Counted from the stretch's first letter, positions 18,991 to 28,799 are shown. The stretch is DNA of 64,000 nucleotides from Martinezella calliandrae (GCF_030272695.1 NZ_JARFYN010000017.1:145019-209018); one strand, 5' to 3'. Made by a program: numbers and translations. Notes: generated by a model from the letters alone, not told the origin.

Positions 18991-20055
18991 CTATCCGACG
19001 GCATGGCGAATGGTCTTCGACAGTCGCAAGAGGAAGGCCGGCCTCGATGAGGCAACGAGCTTCCATGACAGGACCGCTTTCGCCATGCGACCAGGAAGGA
19101 CGCCGACGGAAAAAAACCATGCCGCCTGCATCGCACGCCGCCTGAAGGATGCATTCATTTTCACGCTGGCGACGGCGCCGGCGGCGCCGAGTGCAAATCT
19201 TGAATCGCTGATCATGGGATGCCGGGATTTGTCCATGCAAAGCGATGCCAAGCGCTCTTCCAAATGAACGGGATCGTGAAGATTAACATCGTCTGGCACC
19301 GTCAAGCCGATCTCGGCCGCCTGATCCGACAAAGCATCGATGCGATGGAAGTCATGCTCCATTCGCCAGCGGGCGCGCTGGCCGAGCTTCTCTGCAAAGA
19401 CAGAGTGATTGGCACCATGGATGCGGTAGGCTCCAAGGCAGGATTCGATCGACGTCACCTTTCCATGAAGAGGCGTTACCGTCACGAGATAGCCGTCGGC
19501 GCCTTGGCGGAAATCCGTCTCCGGAACCGGCATGACCACATCGAGAGCCGAGCGCTTAAAAGCCAAGCCGCTGGTCACAGTGGTCTGATAGCGCCCCCTC
19601 TGGAGCAGCTTCGGGGTGACATCGCCGGAGTCGAACGGCAGTTCCTGAGGAGGGAAGACATCCCTCACCTGCATATCCTCATCGACGAGGTGCAGTCTGA
19701 ACTGCGCCTGGACGGTCTCTTCCTCCCAGGCATCGACGACTTCGGATACCGCGTTCGGGTAAAGATAATCGTCGGCATCTAGAAATAGGACGATCTCGCC
19801 CCGGCTCTGCTCAAAACCGGTGTTGAACGCCGCAGCGTGCCCGCCGTTGGCTTCTCTCAGGCACGTCTTAATTCGAGATCCATAGGAAGCAACGACATCG
19901 GCCGTGTTGTCGGTCGACGCATCGTCGACGACGATGACCTCAGTATCGGCGTAATTTTGCTCCAAGGCGCTGTCGATAGAGCGCCTCAGAAATCGTGCGT
20001 AGTTGTAATTCGAGATGATGATGGAAACTGGAACACGGTCTGTGATGGGGTGCAT
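18991..20055 (-). CDS. Glycosyltransferase family 2
   Basis: A 354-residue GT-A glycosyltransferase. The start VSIIISNYNYARFLRRSIDSAL, the nucleotide-binding EVIVVDDASTDNT and the metal-binding LFLDADD near residues 91-97 are all present. About 70 C-terminal residues are basic and amphipathic (LPGRMAKAVLSWKL), possibly membrane-associated. The start ATG 20055 has GAGG upstream. It would transfer a sugar from a nucleotide donor onto a surface polysaccharide or lipid; the acceptor is not known. It is divergent from a large three-module glycosyltransferase, so the two may contribute to the same glycan. Confidence 0.9.
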   Translation of the reverse strand: MHPITDRVPVSIIISNYNYARFLRRSIDSALEQNYADTEVIVVDDASTDNTADVVASYGSRIKTCLREANGGHAAAFNTGFEQSRGEIVLFLDADDYLYPNAVSEVVDAWEEETVQAQFRLHLVDEDMQVRDVFPPQELPFDSGDVTPKLLQRGRYQTTVTSGLAFKRSALDVVMPVPETDFRQGADGYLVTVTPLHGKVTSIESCLGAYRIHGANHSVFAEKLGQRARWRMEHDFHRIDALSDQAAEIGLTVPDDVNLHDPVHLEERLASLCMDKSRHPMISDSRFALGAAGAVASVKMNASFRRRAMQAAWFFSVGVLPGRMAKAVLSWKLVASSRPAFLLRLSKTIRHAVG

Positions 20056-20606
20056 CGCATTGAACCTCGCAAATTTGCTTTGGTCGCGGCGAACCTACTC
20101 ATTCAGGTCCTGTGGATTAAAACCCGTTCCGCCGAGCGCAACTTTCTAAAGCTGAAAGCTACTGTCACAGACATGCTGGCCGAAGGGTCGCGAAAGTACG
20201 CTTGGTACATCTGTACCGCCACGAGCCTCCCCAGCTTTATGGCTTTTGAATGACTGTGATGCCCGATCCCCCTAGCCAAACGAGAGGCGCTCGATCGCGT
20301 GGCTCGGGTCTTTTCGCCTTAGCAAAGCCTTAAAAACAGTCTTCAGGTGGTTGTCAGCGTCATTGCCGATAGTCGCGCCCGCCGGGAAAGAAAGCGATTC
20401 TTCATGAAGCAAGTGCAAACCCAAAATTATTATTCGGTCGCTCGGATCCTACTGTGTTGGTTTCGCACTGTTCTAGCGTCCCCGCGCTCCGGCGCGTTGT
20501 TATCGTCTGTAAGCCTGTGAACCATTCCCTCAATATTTCAGATCGGTTATTGAAGCCGGCCGGCAAAGCTCTTGCATCCGAGCCAGACGCTTCTCCTGAC
20601 AATACC
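20056..20606. other. Intergenic region between two divergent glycosyltransferase genes
   Basis: No gene is supported in these 551 bases. They should hold both promoters. A short inverted repeat, GGTAC-ATCT-GTACC, lies near 20203-20216. The downstream gene may start earlier (GTG 20517 or ATG 20454 are in frame), but the extra residues show no family features. Confidence 0.4.
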
Positions 20607-23219
20607 ATGACACATCAACAATTGATTTCAGTTGTCGTTCCGACCCTCAACGAGACCGACAATATCGATATTCTCCTGTCCTCTCTGCTTTCGCAGTCCG
20701 GTGGCGACATCGCGCTGGAGGTCCTGATCGCAGACGGCGGATCGACCGACGGCACCATCGAGCGCGTCCGGGCATGGGAGCGCAAGGCATCCGTCAGACT
20801 TATTTCCCCGGGCGGCAAGGGAGGCTTGGCTGGGGATGTCCTGGCAGCGGCGAGATATGCCAGCAGCGACATCGTCGTGGTCATGGACGCCGATTTGAGC
20901 CATCCGCCGGAGGAGATCTGCAATCTCGTTCTACCCATTATCGACGGGACGAGCGACATGGTGGTTGGCAGCCGCTATGTGCCAGGCGGCGCCACGCCGG
21001 ATTGGCCGCGGTCCCGGCGGTTGCTCTCGCGCCTCGGCGGCGCGTTAGCCTGGCCCTTGACCGATATGCGGGATCCGATGTCCGGGTTCTTTGCCGTGCG
21101 CAAGGAGCGGCTTCTGGCGATCGATCCAAAAGCAATCGGTTTCAAGATCGGCCTCGAGATCATCGCGGAAGGCGGCGACGCGCTTCGGCTGACCGAGATC
21201 CCGATCACCTTTCGCGACAGGGTGCACGGACAAACGAAGATCGGATGGGGGCATATGATAGACTATGCCCGCCGTCTGCTGGTCCTTGCGGGAGGCGCGG
21301 TTTCATTTGGTAATGCGACCCGTTTTGCGGGCGTCGGCCTGATTGGCCTAGTTCTCGACCTGCTTATCTTCCAGACTCTGTTCGGGATGGGCTTCGGGTT
21401 GGTAGCAGCGCATGTCACCAGCTTCGCCGTCGCCACGATTTCCAACTATATTCTGAATTCCAGGTGGGCATTTGCGAGCGACGGGCCACGCCTCAATGAG
21501 CGGGATTGGAGACGCTACATCCGCTTCGTGACCATCTGCCTGCTTGCTTTCGCCTTGCGGGGCGGCGTGCTGGCCGGCGCTGTCGAGCTCCTTGGATGGC
21601 CTCCCCAGGCCGCCATCATTCTCGGCGTCGGGGCCGCTGCCATCGTCAACTATCTCGGCAATGCCTTCTTCGTGTTCCCGTCTGAGAACCCACGCATGCC
21701 ATCTGACATCCGATGGCGCGTGGCGGCAATCGGCGTGTTGGGTTACATCCTCGCTTTGCGCTTGGTTTTCCTCGGGCTTGTCGACCTCGTGCCGGAGGAA
21801 GCCTATTACTGGAATTACGCCCAGCATCTCGACATCGGATATCTCGACCATCCCCCAATGGTCGCCTGGCTGATATGGCTTGGAACAAGCCTATTTGGCA
21901 ATACAGGGTTCGGTGTCCGTATCGGCGCTTATCTCGCCTGGATCGTGACGTGCGTTTTCGCTTTCCGGTTATCGCGCAATCTGTCCGGCAAATCGGCGGC
22001 GTTCGTCAGCGTCCTGCTCGTCGCCATCTTGCCGTTTTTCTTTTCCACCGGCTTCATGATGATGCCGGACGTACCGTTGACGGCGGCGTGGGCCGGAACG
22101 CTTTACTTTCTCGAGCGGGCGCTGATAGGAGATAGGCGTAGAGCTTGGTGGGGCGTCGGCCTGTGCGTGGGCCTCGGGATGCTCTCCAAATATACGATCG
22201 CGCTCCTCGGTCCCGCCACGTTGATCTTCCTTATTGTCGACGCCAGGGCGCGGCGTTGGCTACTTCGCCCAGAACCTTATCTTGCCGCCGCAGTCGCAGC
22301 CGCACTCTTCTCACCCGTGATCTACTGGAACGCGACGCATGCTTGGGCATCGTTCGCATTCCAAAGTTCAGGGCGTCTGCAAAGCGCAAAGACCTTTTCG
22401 CTTCCCGACCTGATCAGCAGTGCAGCGATCCTGCTGACACCATTGGGATTGGTGGCCGCGATGACTGCGCTGGTGACCAAAAACCGCGTAACGCTCGCAA
22501 CGAACACGGACGGGCAGGTCAGCCGCCGCTCTCTCTTCATCAAGATCTATACGATCGTTCCCCTGTCGGTCTTCGTCGCCTTTAGCCTCTTTCATGAGGT
22601 TAAGCTTAACTGGACGGGGCCGCTCTGGCTCGCACTTTTGCCGGCAATCTCGGCAACCATCGTCGCAGCCGGCGACAGCCTATCGAGATTTGACGGCCTG
22701 TTGCGTCGGTTATGGATTCCGACTGTCATGACCATGCTGGTGATCTACGGGCTTGGTCTGCATTATCTCGTCCTCGGGTTCCCTTTGGTCGGTCACTTCG
22801 GCAACATCCGGACGCTGCCTGTCGCGTGGCAGGAGTTCGGCCACGAGGCAGGCCTGATCGAACGCAACGTCGAAAAAGAAACGGGCGAGCAGGTCCTGCT
22901 GGCCGGAATGGACAGGTATTTCGTCGCAAGCGAGATCGCCTTCTATGATCGCGTGGACGACGACGCCGTTCGGACCTCCGTGGGTCGTGGCGCGCTCGGC
23001 CTGGATAGTCTCATGTACGGATACTGGTTTAAACCTGCCGACCTGCAGGGGCGCAATGTCATTCTTTTCGGGCTGAAAAGGGGGGACCTCGAGCAGGCGT
23101 CCTTTGACGGGCTCTTTTCGCGGTTGAGCGAGATCAAAGAGCAAAAGGTAACAAAACAAGGAGCGCCGGTCGGCAGTTTCTTCTACAGAATAGGATATGA
23201 TCTACGCAGCCGCATATAG
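20607..23219 (+). CDS. Three-module glycosyltransferase: DPM1-like GT2, GtrA, GT39/ArnT-like
   Basis: An 870-residue fusion. Residues 1-230 form a dolichol-phosphate-mannose-synthase-like GT2 domain (VVVPTLNETDN, DGGSTDGT, VVMDADLSHPP with D94/D96). Residues 236-358 form a GtrA domain of four helices (FAGVGLIGLVLD... VNYLGNAFFVF). From about 370 the protein is a multi-spanning GT39/ArnT-type transferase with EEAYYW (396-401) and DHPP (413-416). The first domain would load a sugar onto polyprenyl phosphate, GtrA would flip it, and the third would transfer it outside. All three steps are thus in one chain. ATG 20607 is chosen because family homology starts there, although its ribosome binding site is weak. 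Confidence 0.88.
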   Translation: MTHQQLISVVVPTLNETDNIDILLSSLLSQSGGDIALEVLIADGGSTDGTIERVRAWERKASVRLISPGGKGGLAGDVLAAARYASSDIVVVMDADLSHPPEEICNLVLPIIDGTSDMVVGSRYVPGGATPDWPRSRRLLSRLGGALAWPLTDMRDPMSGFFAVRKERLLAIDPKAIGFKIGLEIIAEGGDALRLTEIPITFRDRVHGQTKIGWGHMIDYARRLLVLAGGAVSFGNATRFAGVGLIGLVLDLLIFQTLFGMGFGLVAAHVTSFAVATISNYILNSRWAFASDGPRLNERDWRRYIRFVTICLLAFALRGGVLAGAVELLGWPPQAAIILGVGAAAIVNYLGNAFFVFPSENPRMPSDIRWRVAAIGVLGYILALRLVFLGLVDLVPEEAYYWNYAQHLDIGYLDHPPMVAWLIWLGTSLFGNTGFGVRIGAYLAWIVTCVFAFRLSRNLSGKSAAFVSVLLVAILPFFFSTGFMMMPDVPLTAAWAGTLYFLERALIGDRRRAWWGVGLCVGLGMLSKYTIALLGPATLIFLIVDARARRWLLRPEPYLAAAVAAALFSPVIYWNATHAWASFAFQSSGRLQSAKTFSLPDLISSAAILLTPLGLVAAMTALVTKNRVTLATNTDGQVSRRSLFIKIYTIVPLSVFVAFSLFHEVKLNWTGPLWLALLPAISATIVAAGDSLSRFDGLLRRLWIPTVMTMLVIYGLGLHYLVLGFPLVGHFGNIRTLPVAWQEFGHEAGLIERNVEKETGEQVLLAGMDRYFVASEIAFYDRVDDDAVRTSVGRGALGLDSLMYGYWFKPADLQGRNVILFGLKRGDLEQASFDGLFSRLSEIKEQKVTKQGAPVGSFFYRIGYDLRSRI

Positions 23220-23630
23220 TGAGGCGGGATATCACCGTTTTGGCGTTTACCTGCCGCGCCGGAGGATGAAACTGGGAACAGGTATGTTTCATTGAGCCGG
23301 AGTGCCGCTTGTTTGGGAACTCACCAACGAGATTAAAGCTTGGCTGGCGCCTGAAAAGTTACAGGCGCTCAGGGTGGTTGGATGGTGTGCTCAAGGCAAT
23401 GGTCCTTCTACCGCGACGCCATGGCTTTCTTACGAGATCTACTTCCCCGCGTAACCTGCATTGCGGTCCGCCATTTGCCCCGAACTATCGACCGGGCTGT
23501 ACCGCGATGACACCCTTCGATGGCAAGGCTCCTCCTTTAGCCAACAAGGGACTTCGCATCGGATATCGTCTCACGCTCTTCTTCCGCCCGCTAGTCGGTA
23601 TAGCTGGGGTAGTCGGTTCGGCGGAGTATT
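23220..23630. other. Intergenic region, no gene recognised
   Basis: Between the convergent glycosyltransferase and aminotransferase genes. Several short ORFs exist here in both directions, but none has a ribosome binding site plus recognisable sequence. I see no strong terminator. Confidence 0.4.
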
Positions 23631-24767
23631 CTATTGGCCGTTTCGCAATAGGTAAGAGCGCATCGCCGCGATACCTTCTTCGATATTGGCACGCCCGAAG
23701 CCAATGCGAAATCGGTTGTCGGGCGTTGGATTGAGTTCGGAGCGATAGATGCTGGCCGGCAGCAAAAGCACGCCCGCGCTTTCCACGAGATTGCGCGCAA
23801 AATTTTCCACCCCATCGGCGCCTTTGTAAAGCGGATAGCCTACGCAGCCGCCGTCGGGGGTGTACCATTCGAACAGGCCCTCGAATTCGGCAAACAGAGC
23901 CTTCAGCCGATTGAGGTTGCCAGCGATCATGCGATTGTTGCGGTCGAGGATTCTGTCGGCATTTTGCAAGGCGATCTTCGCCAGGCTTTCGCTGGGAGCA
24001 GCGTTGCAGATCGAGATATAATGCTTCATCCGCTCCATCCGCGAGATCACGGCGCGGTCCCGGCAGGCGATCCATCCGATACGCAGGCCGGGAAGCCCGA
24101 AGGCCTTGGACGTCACCGCGAGCGAAAGACCACGTTCGTACACATCAGCTGTCGCCGGAAGCTGCGGTTTGCCGTTAACGCTGAGGCCCCGATAAACCTC
24201 GTCGCTGAAGAGCCAGATGCCATGTTGGCGGCACAGGTCCACCAAGGCATAGAACCTGTCCCTCTCAAGGATCTTGCCGGTCGGGTTGTGCGGAAAATTG
24301 ATGGATATCAACTTGGTATTCGGACGGATCGCCGCCCGCACCGCGTCGATATCGAGCGACCAGCCGTCGGTCGGATCGAGCGCCACTCCCGAGGCCTCGC
24401 AGATGCTCAGCGGCACCGTTTCGGCCGACTGGTAGTTCGGCGTCACCACGATCGCGTGGTCGCCCTTTTCGAGGAGCACATGCATGGCGATGTAAATTCC
24501 CTCGCCTGCGCCCGCGAAACAGAGAACATCCGCGCTCTCCATCTGCCCGTACAGGCCGGCAATGATCTCCCGTAGTGCCGGATCGCCAAAGGTCTCCGTG
24601 TAGCCGAGCCACTGGCTCTTGAACGCTGCTTGCTGCTCCGTCGACCCCATTGCCAAAAGCTCGTCCAATGTCATGCTCTGCGCGTCCGACGCCGTCATGT
24701 GATAGCGCGCCGTAAACTCCCATTTCGAGAAATAGGTCTCGAGCTTGAAATCGGGCAATGCGGGCAT
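23631..24767 (-). CDS. PLP-dependent aminotransferase, class I/II
   Basis: A 378-residue fold-type I aminotransferase. The PLP lysine lies in AVTSKAFGLPGLRIGW, the cofactor aspartate region in INFPHNPTG and LFSDEVYRGL, and a C-terminal arginine in RFRIGFGR. The ATG at 24767 (MPALPDFKLETYF) has GGAG at a good distance and matches the usual family start; the ORF extends to 24911 through the promoter palindrome and is not preferred. The gene is divergent from a YheO/DauR-type regulator, which suggests control by an amino acid. It may catabolise a specific, possibly D-, amino acid. The substrate is unassigned. Confidence 0.9.
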   Translation of the reverse strand: MPALPDFKLETYFSKWEFTARYHMTASDAQSMTLDELLAMGSTEQQAAFKSQWLGYTETFGDPALREIIAGLYGQMESADVLCFAGAGEGIYIAMHVLLEKGDHAIVVTPNYQSAETVPLSICEASGVALDPTDGWSLDIDAVRAAIRPNTKLISINFPHNPTGKILERDRFYALVDLCRQHGIWLFSDEVYRGLSVNGKPQLPATADVYERGLSLAVTSKAFGLPGLRIGWIACRDRAVISRMERMKHYISICNAAPSESLAKIALQNADRILDRNNRMIAGNLNRLKALFAEFEGLFEWYTPDGGCVGYPLYKGADGVENFARNLVESAGVLLLPASIYRSELNPTPDNRFRIGFGRANIEEGIAAMRSYLLRNGQ

Positions 24768-24847
24768 GACGGGTTTCTCCAACTTGGACCGTGACTGGAT
24801 CGCCGCAGGGCGGGCGAGAAGCTCGGAGACGGCAGGGTAGAAGTCAG

Positions 24848-24862
24848 TTGACATTTTGTCAA
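24848..24862. promoter_or_regulatory. Candidate operator for the YheO/DauR-type regulator
   Basis: TTGACA (24848-24853) and TGTCAA (24857-24862) are perfect arms around TTT, in the divergent region between the aminotransferase and the regulator. A related half, ATTTTGT, follows at about 24871-24877. TTGACA could also be the -35 of the regulator gene, so binding would block transcription. Confidence 0.5.
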
Positions 24863-24904
24863 ATACAGAGATTTTGTAACAGCCGCTCAGATAGGAATGC
24901 CGCC

Positions 24905-25579
24905 ATGTCAAAGAAGGTCGCCGTCAACGCCAAGGAGCCGACGTCTGGCGAGGATGTGCTGCATTTTGCGCCAGTTGCGGAGGCGATCGCGGTACTGCTC
25001 AAACCGCATGCAGAAGTGGTCATCCACGATTTGAGGACGGCGAAGATCGCCTATATCGCAAACAATATCTCGCGGCGTCATGTCGGTGGCTCCTCGTTGA
25101 CTGACCTTAAGGATATCGGCTCGCTCGACGCCGACGTGATCGGCCCCTATCGAAAGACCAATTTCGACGGGCGACAGCTCAAGTCCGTAACCTCGGTCTT
25201 GCGCGAAGGGAGCGGGGCGCCCTACGGATTGCTGTGTGTCAATTTCGATATCGCGTTGATGGAGTTGGCGCGCGATGCGCTCACCATGCTGACAGCATTC
25301 CAGGGGAGCGGCAAACAGCCGTCAGCCCTTTTCCAATCGGACTGGCAGGAAACCGTGAACGCCGCGATCGCGGACTTTCTCAGCGAACGCGGGCTTGCGG
25401 CCTCGGCTCTTGCCAAAGAGGACCACGCCAGTCTGGTGGAGGCGCTGGAACAGGAGGGCTATTTCGCGATCCGGAATCTCGTTCCCTATCTGGCGCGGCT
25501 GCTCGGAATCTCACGCGCGACGATCTACAAGCATTTGCGGGAAGCTAGGCGGAAAAAAGTGCAGGCCAGGGCGACTTGA
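24905..25579 (+). CDS. YheO/DauR-type PAS and HTH transcriptional regulator
   Basis: A 224-residue regulator. Residues 17-130 form the YheO-like PAS domain (VAEAIAVLLKPHAEVVIHDL, then SLDADVIGPYRKTNFDGRQLKSVTSVLR), and residues 165-220 a C-terminal helix-turn-helix ending LARLLGISRATIYKHLREAR. DauR of Pseudomonas, a D-arginine catabolism repressor, has the same build. The ATG at 24905 has AGGA upstream. It is divergent from the aminotransferase gene, with a perfect palindrome between them, and its control of that gene is inferred. Confidence 0.88.
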   Translation: MSKKVAVNAKEPTSGEDVLHFAPVAEAIAVLLKPHAEVVIHDLRTAKIAYIANNISRRHVGGSSLTDLKDIGSLDADVIGPYRKTNFDGRQLKSVTSVLREGSGAPYGLLCVNFDIALMELARDALTMLTAFQGSGKQPSALFQSDWQETVNAAIADFLSERGLAASALAKEDHASLVEALEQEGYFAIRNLVPYLARLLGISRATIYKHLREARRKKVQARAT

Positions 25580-25618
25580 CCCTGGCCCGATGATCGGCGC
25601 GTGAAAAGCCCGATCGGC

Positions 25619-26899
25619 CTACCGGAAAAGATCCTGAATGAACATGGAGGTTTCCGGGATGAGGGTAACGATCATAAGCGTGGTCCAGAGAGCGACCATG
25701 AACGGCCAGATCGAGCGGATGACTTTGCTGACGGGCACTTCGCCGATGGCGCAGCCGAGATAAAAGGCGGCGCCAACCGGCGGCGTGTTGAGCCCGATTG
25801 TCGAGTTCAGGAGCACGATGATGCCGAATTGCACCGGATCCATGCCGTACTGCGTAACGATCGGCAGGAAGATCGGCGTGCACACCAGGATATGCGCGGC
25901 CATGTCGAGGAAAATGCCGAAGATGAACAGCGCTATGTTGACCAGGATGAAAATCACCCATGGCTGTGTGCTGATATGGCTGAGCGCCTCGCCGACCATG
26001 TCGGCAACGCCGTAGATGCTCATCAGATAGCCGAACATCGTCGAGATGCCGATCAATAGCAGTACCACACCCGTGGTCTTGGTCGCCTTTGCCACCGCCC
26101 TCAGAAAGTTTTCGAAGGATAGGCTGCGATAGACGAAAATCGTCAGCAGCAGCGCATAGAGGACGGCGACGGCGCCGGCTTCCGCCGCGGTGAAAACGCC
26201 GGACAGAATGCCGCCGACGATGATGACGATGATGAAAAGGCCGGGAATTGCGGCTGCAAGACTGCGCCAGACCTCGGTCCAGCCCGGGAACTCACCCCGG
26301 CTGTAGCCGCGCGACCGGGCGACAAAATAGGCGGTCAACACGTTGGCAACCGTCAGCAGCAGCGCGGGAATAGCGCCTGCCATGATCAAGGCATTCATCG
26401 ACACGAGTCCGCCGGCGGCAAGCGAATAGATGATCATATTGTGGCTGGTCGGCATCAGCGCACCGACGAGCGAGGAATACGTGGTGACGTTGACTGCGTA
26501 ATCCGCATCGATCCCTTCCCGTTTCATTAGGGGTATCAATGCCGAGCCCATCGCGGAAACGTCCGCGACCGGCGAACCCGAAACGCCGCCGAACATGGTG
26601 CAGGCGACGACGTTGGTCATGCCAAGGCCGCCGCGCACATGGCCGACCATCGCCTTGGAGCTGCGGATGATCCGGTCGGCAATGCCGCCATACATCATCA
26701 GCTCACCGGTAAAGATGAAAAACGGAATGGTGAGGAACGAGAAGGTGCCCATGCCCGACGCCATGCGCTGGAAGACGACGGCGAGCGGCAGCCCTTCATA
26801 GAGCACAGTGGCGATCGACGACAGGCCGATGGCGAAGATGACCGGCATGCCGAGCACCAGCCCACCCACAAAGGTTGCGCACAGAATGATCAATGCCAT
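25619..26899 (-). CDS. TRAP transporter large permease (DctM type)
   Basis: A 426-residue membrane protein with about twelve helices, the channel subunit of a TRAP transporter. Family signatures include FLTIPFFIFTGELM near residues 55-70 and the MPTSHNMIIY and INTPPVG-like LNTPPVGAAFYLG elements. It starts at 26899 and overlaps the DctQ stop by ten bases. A longer ORF runs up to 27358 but is the wrong frame for DctQ and has no homology there. It drives sodium-dependent uptake of an organic acid. KdgD and the lactone hydrolase upstream suggest a uronate or aldarate. Confidence 0.95.
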   Translation of the reverse strand: MALIILCATFVGGLVLGMPVIFAIGLSSIATVLYEGLPLAVVFQRMASGMGTFSFLTIPFFIFTGELMMYGGIADRIIRSSKAMVGHVRGGLGMTNVVACTMFGGVSGSPVADVSAMGSALIPLMKREGIDADYAVNVTTYSSLVGALMPTSHNMIIYSLAAGGLVSMNALIMAGAIPALLLTVANVLTAYFVARSRGYSRGEFPGWTEVWRSLAAAIPGLFIIVIIVGGILSGVFTAAEAGAVAVLYALLLTIFVYRSLSFENFLRAVAKATKTTGVVLLLIGISTMFGYLMSIYGVADMVGEALSHISTQPWVIFILVNIALFIFGIFLDMAAHILVCTPIFLPIVTQYGMDPVQFGIIVLLNSTIGLNTPPVGAAFYLGCAIGEVPVSKVIRSIWPFMVALWTTLMIVTLIPETSMFIQDLFR

Positions 26900-27468
26900 G
26901 AGGGAATAACCTTGATTTTCAGGACCGCGGCGACGATCCGCTCGACGGCGAACAGGGTGATGAGCAGGCCACCGACCGCCAAGGGCACGTAGCTCCAGGC
27001 TTGCGAAATCGGCAGGCCGGGATTGATGTAAGGTGCCATCTCGATGCTGAGTTCCGCGCCGCTCCAAGCCATCGACAGGCCGAAAACGATCATCCCGAGA
27101 TAGACGACGACCTCGGCCGCCAGACGAAACCCTTCTGGCGCGAAGTTCAAGAGCGAGTCCATGCCGATATGGCGTCCGTCGCGAACACCGACCGCAGCCG
27201 CCAAACAGGTGACGTAGAGAATGACCACGAGAGCGAATATCTCGGTCCAGGCGGGGGAATCGTTGAGCACGTAACGCCCGAAGATCTGATAGAGAACGGC
27301 TGCAACGATTAGAATCGTCCCGGCGACCGCAATCATCAGGCAGATGCGCGAGAGCCACGCGTGGAAGGCGAAATAGGCACCGAGCAAGCCTGTGGTGTTG
27401 GTGGTTGTACGGACCACTTGCGAACGCGCGGCGGGATCTGCCGGCAGTGCATGCGAATGCGCGCCCAT
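26890..27468 (-). CDS. TRAP transporter small permease (DctQ type)
   Basis: A 192-residue protein with four hydrophobic helices in the DctQ pattern, beginning near residue 40, with FGRYVLNDSPAWTEIFA as the conserved loop after helix 2. The ATG at 27468 has GAGGAG nine bases upstream and is preferred over 27516. It follows the binding-protein gene by 132 bases, a gap containing a stem of GGGGGCGC and GCGCCCCC. Confidence 0.92.
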   Translation of the reverse strand: MGAHSHALPADPAARSQVVRTTTNTTGLLGAYFAFHAWLSRICLMIAVAGTILIVAAVLYQIFGRYVLNDSPAWTEIFALVVILYVTCLAAAVGVRDGRHIGMDSLLNFAPEGFRLAAEVVVYLGMIVFGLSMAWSGAELSIEMAPYINPGLPISQAWSYVPLAVGGLLITLFAVERIVAAVLKIKVIPSWH

Positions 27469-27568
27469 GCTGCTAGTCTCCTCGGATTGACAAAGTGATG
27501 CTGATCTATCGATCACCTCCGTTTCGTCGTCCCGTGGGCGTCGGACGCAGGTGATCGCAGGCCGCGCG

Positions 27569-27589
27569 GGGGGCGCATCAAGCGCCCCC
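27569..27589 (-). repeat. Intergenic hairpin between dctP-like and dctQ-like genes
   Basis: GGGGGCGC (27569-27576) and GCGCCCCC (27582-27589) form a perfect 8-bp stem with loop ATCAA, 12 bases past the binding-protein stop. Position and strength suit partial termination or message protection favouring binding-protein production. Confidence 0.6.
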
Positions 27590-27600
27590 GGCAGACTTCG

Positions 27601-28578
27601 TTACTTCGTCGCCTTGATACGGGTGATCATATCCTTGAGGGCCGGATCGGTGACGAACTGGTCGTAGATCGGCTGCATGGCGGCTTCGAACGGCGCCTTG
27701 TCCAGCTGGATGACCTCGACGCCGGCCTGTTTCACCTTATCCTGCGACGTCGTTTCCATCGCATCCCAAAGCTGACGCATATAGACGACAGACTGCTTGG
27801 CCAGCTTGCGCACCAGCGCCTGCTCTTCCGGAGTGAAGCTGTCGTAAACGCGCTTCGACATCAGCAGTACATCGGGAGCCATCGAGTGCTCGCTCAGCGA
27901 ATAGTACTTGGCGAGCTCGTAGTGATGGAAGTTGTAGTAGCTCGGCCAGTTGTTCTCCGCACCGTCGATCAGCCCCGTCTTCAGGCCGGTGAAGACCTCG
28001 CCGGTCGGCATCGGCGTCGCATTGGCACCGAGCGCCTTCATCATCGCGACCCAGATGTCGGACTGTTGCACGCGGATTTTCATGCCCTTGAGGTCCTCCA
28101 TCTTCCGCACCGGCTTGGTGGTGTAGAACGAGCGGGAACCTGAATCGTAGAACGCGAGGCCGACGAGACCATGGGCGTCGCAATCCGCCAGGATCTGGTC
28201 GCCGATCGGTCCGTCGAGAACCGTGCGCATCTGCGCCTTGTCGTGGAAAAGGAACGGCAGGACCGGCACCATCATCGCCGGGCAGATGGTGTTCAGTGTT
28301 CCGGAGTTGACGCGGATGAAGTCGAGAGCTCCAAGCTTGATCTGCTCGATGGTGTCCTTCTCGCTACCGAGCTGCGAATTCGGAAAAACCTTGATTGTGT
28401 ATTTGCCATCGGTCGCCTTGCTAAGCTCATCGCTCATATACTGCACGGCTTTGACGGTCGGATAATCCGGCGGCTGCACATCGGCCGAACGGAACTGACG
28501 GGCCTGTCCCGTCGTGAACGTGCCGAGCGCAAGAAGGCCGGCGAAGACGGTGGTGATAATTCTGGTGCTGCGCTTCAT
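27601..28578 (-). CDS. TRAP transporter substrate-binding protein (DctP type)
   Basis: A 325-residue periplasmic protein with an N-terminal signal (MKRSTRIITTVFAGLLALG) cleaved near residue 25. Mature DctP motifs include FPNSQLGSEKDTIEQIKLG near 60-78 and GMKIRVQQSDIW near 155, with the ligand arginine in KIRVQ. It captures the carboxylate for the DctQM permease encoded downstream. The ATG at 28578 has GGAGAGAGGG upstream. About 220 bases separate it from the amidohydrolase gene, with no obvious gene between. Confidence 0.94.
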   Translation of the reverse strand: MKRSTRIITTVFAGLLALGTFTTGQARQFRSADVQPPDYPTVKAVQYMSDELSKATDGKYTIKVFPNSQLGSEKDTIEQIKLGALDFIRVNSGTLNTICPAMMVPVLPFLFHDKAQMRTVLDGPIGDQILADCDAHGLVGLAFYDSGSRSFYTTKPVRKMEDLKGMKIRVQQSDIWVAMMKALGANATPMPTGEVFTGLKTGLIDGAENNWPSYYNFHHYELAKYYSLSEHSMAPDVLLMSKRVYDSFTPEEQALVRKLAKQSVVYMRQLWDAMETTSQDKVKQAGVEVIQLDKAPFEAAMQPIYDQFVTDPALKDMITRIKATK

Positions 28579-28799
28579 TGTTTCCCTCTCTCCTATCCAC
28601 AAAGCAAAATTGACCGCCCGCTTCCTTGCCTGGGGATCCAGTCACGGCGAGGCTGCAAACACTGGTTATTTTTGGAGTGCCCAGTTCGGCCCGGACGGCG
28701 CAATAAGAGTGCAGCCGCCTTGGACTTCCAAGATGCGGGCAATATTCATCAAATCCCCTCCTCAACGAGGGCCGGAACCGCCTCGTCCCGGCCGAAATC

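Noticed and set aside
20454..20606. 51-residue N-terminal extension of the three-module glycosyltransferase
   Set aside because: The extra residues lack family similarity and a ribosome binding site, so ATG 20607 is used.
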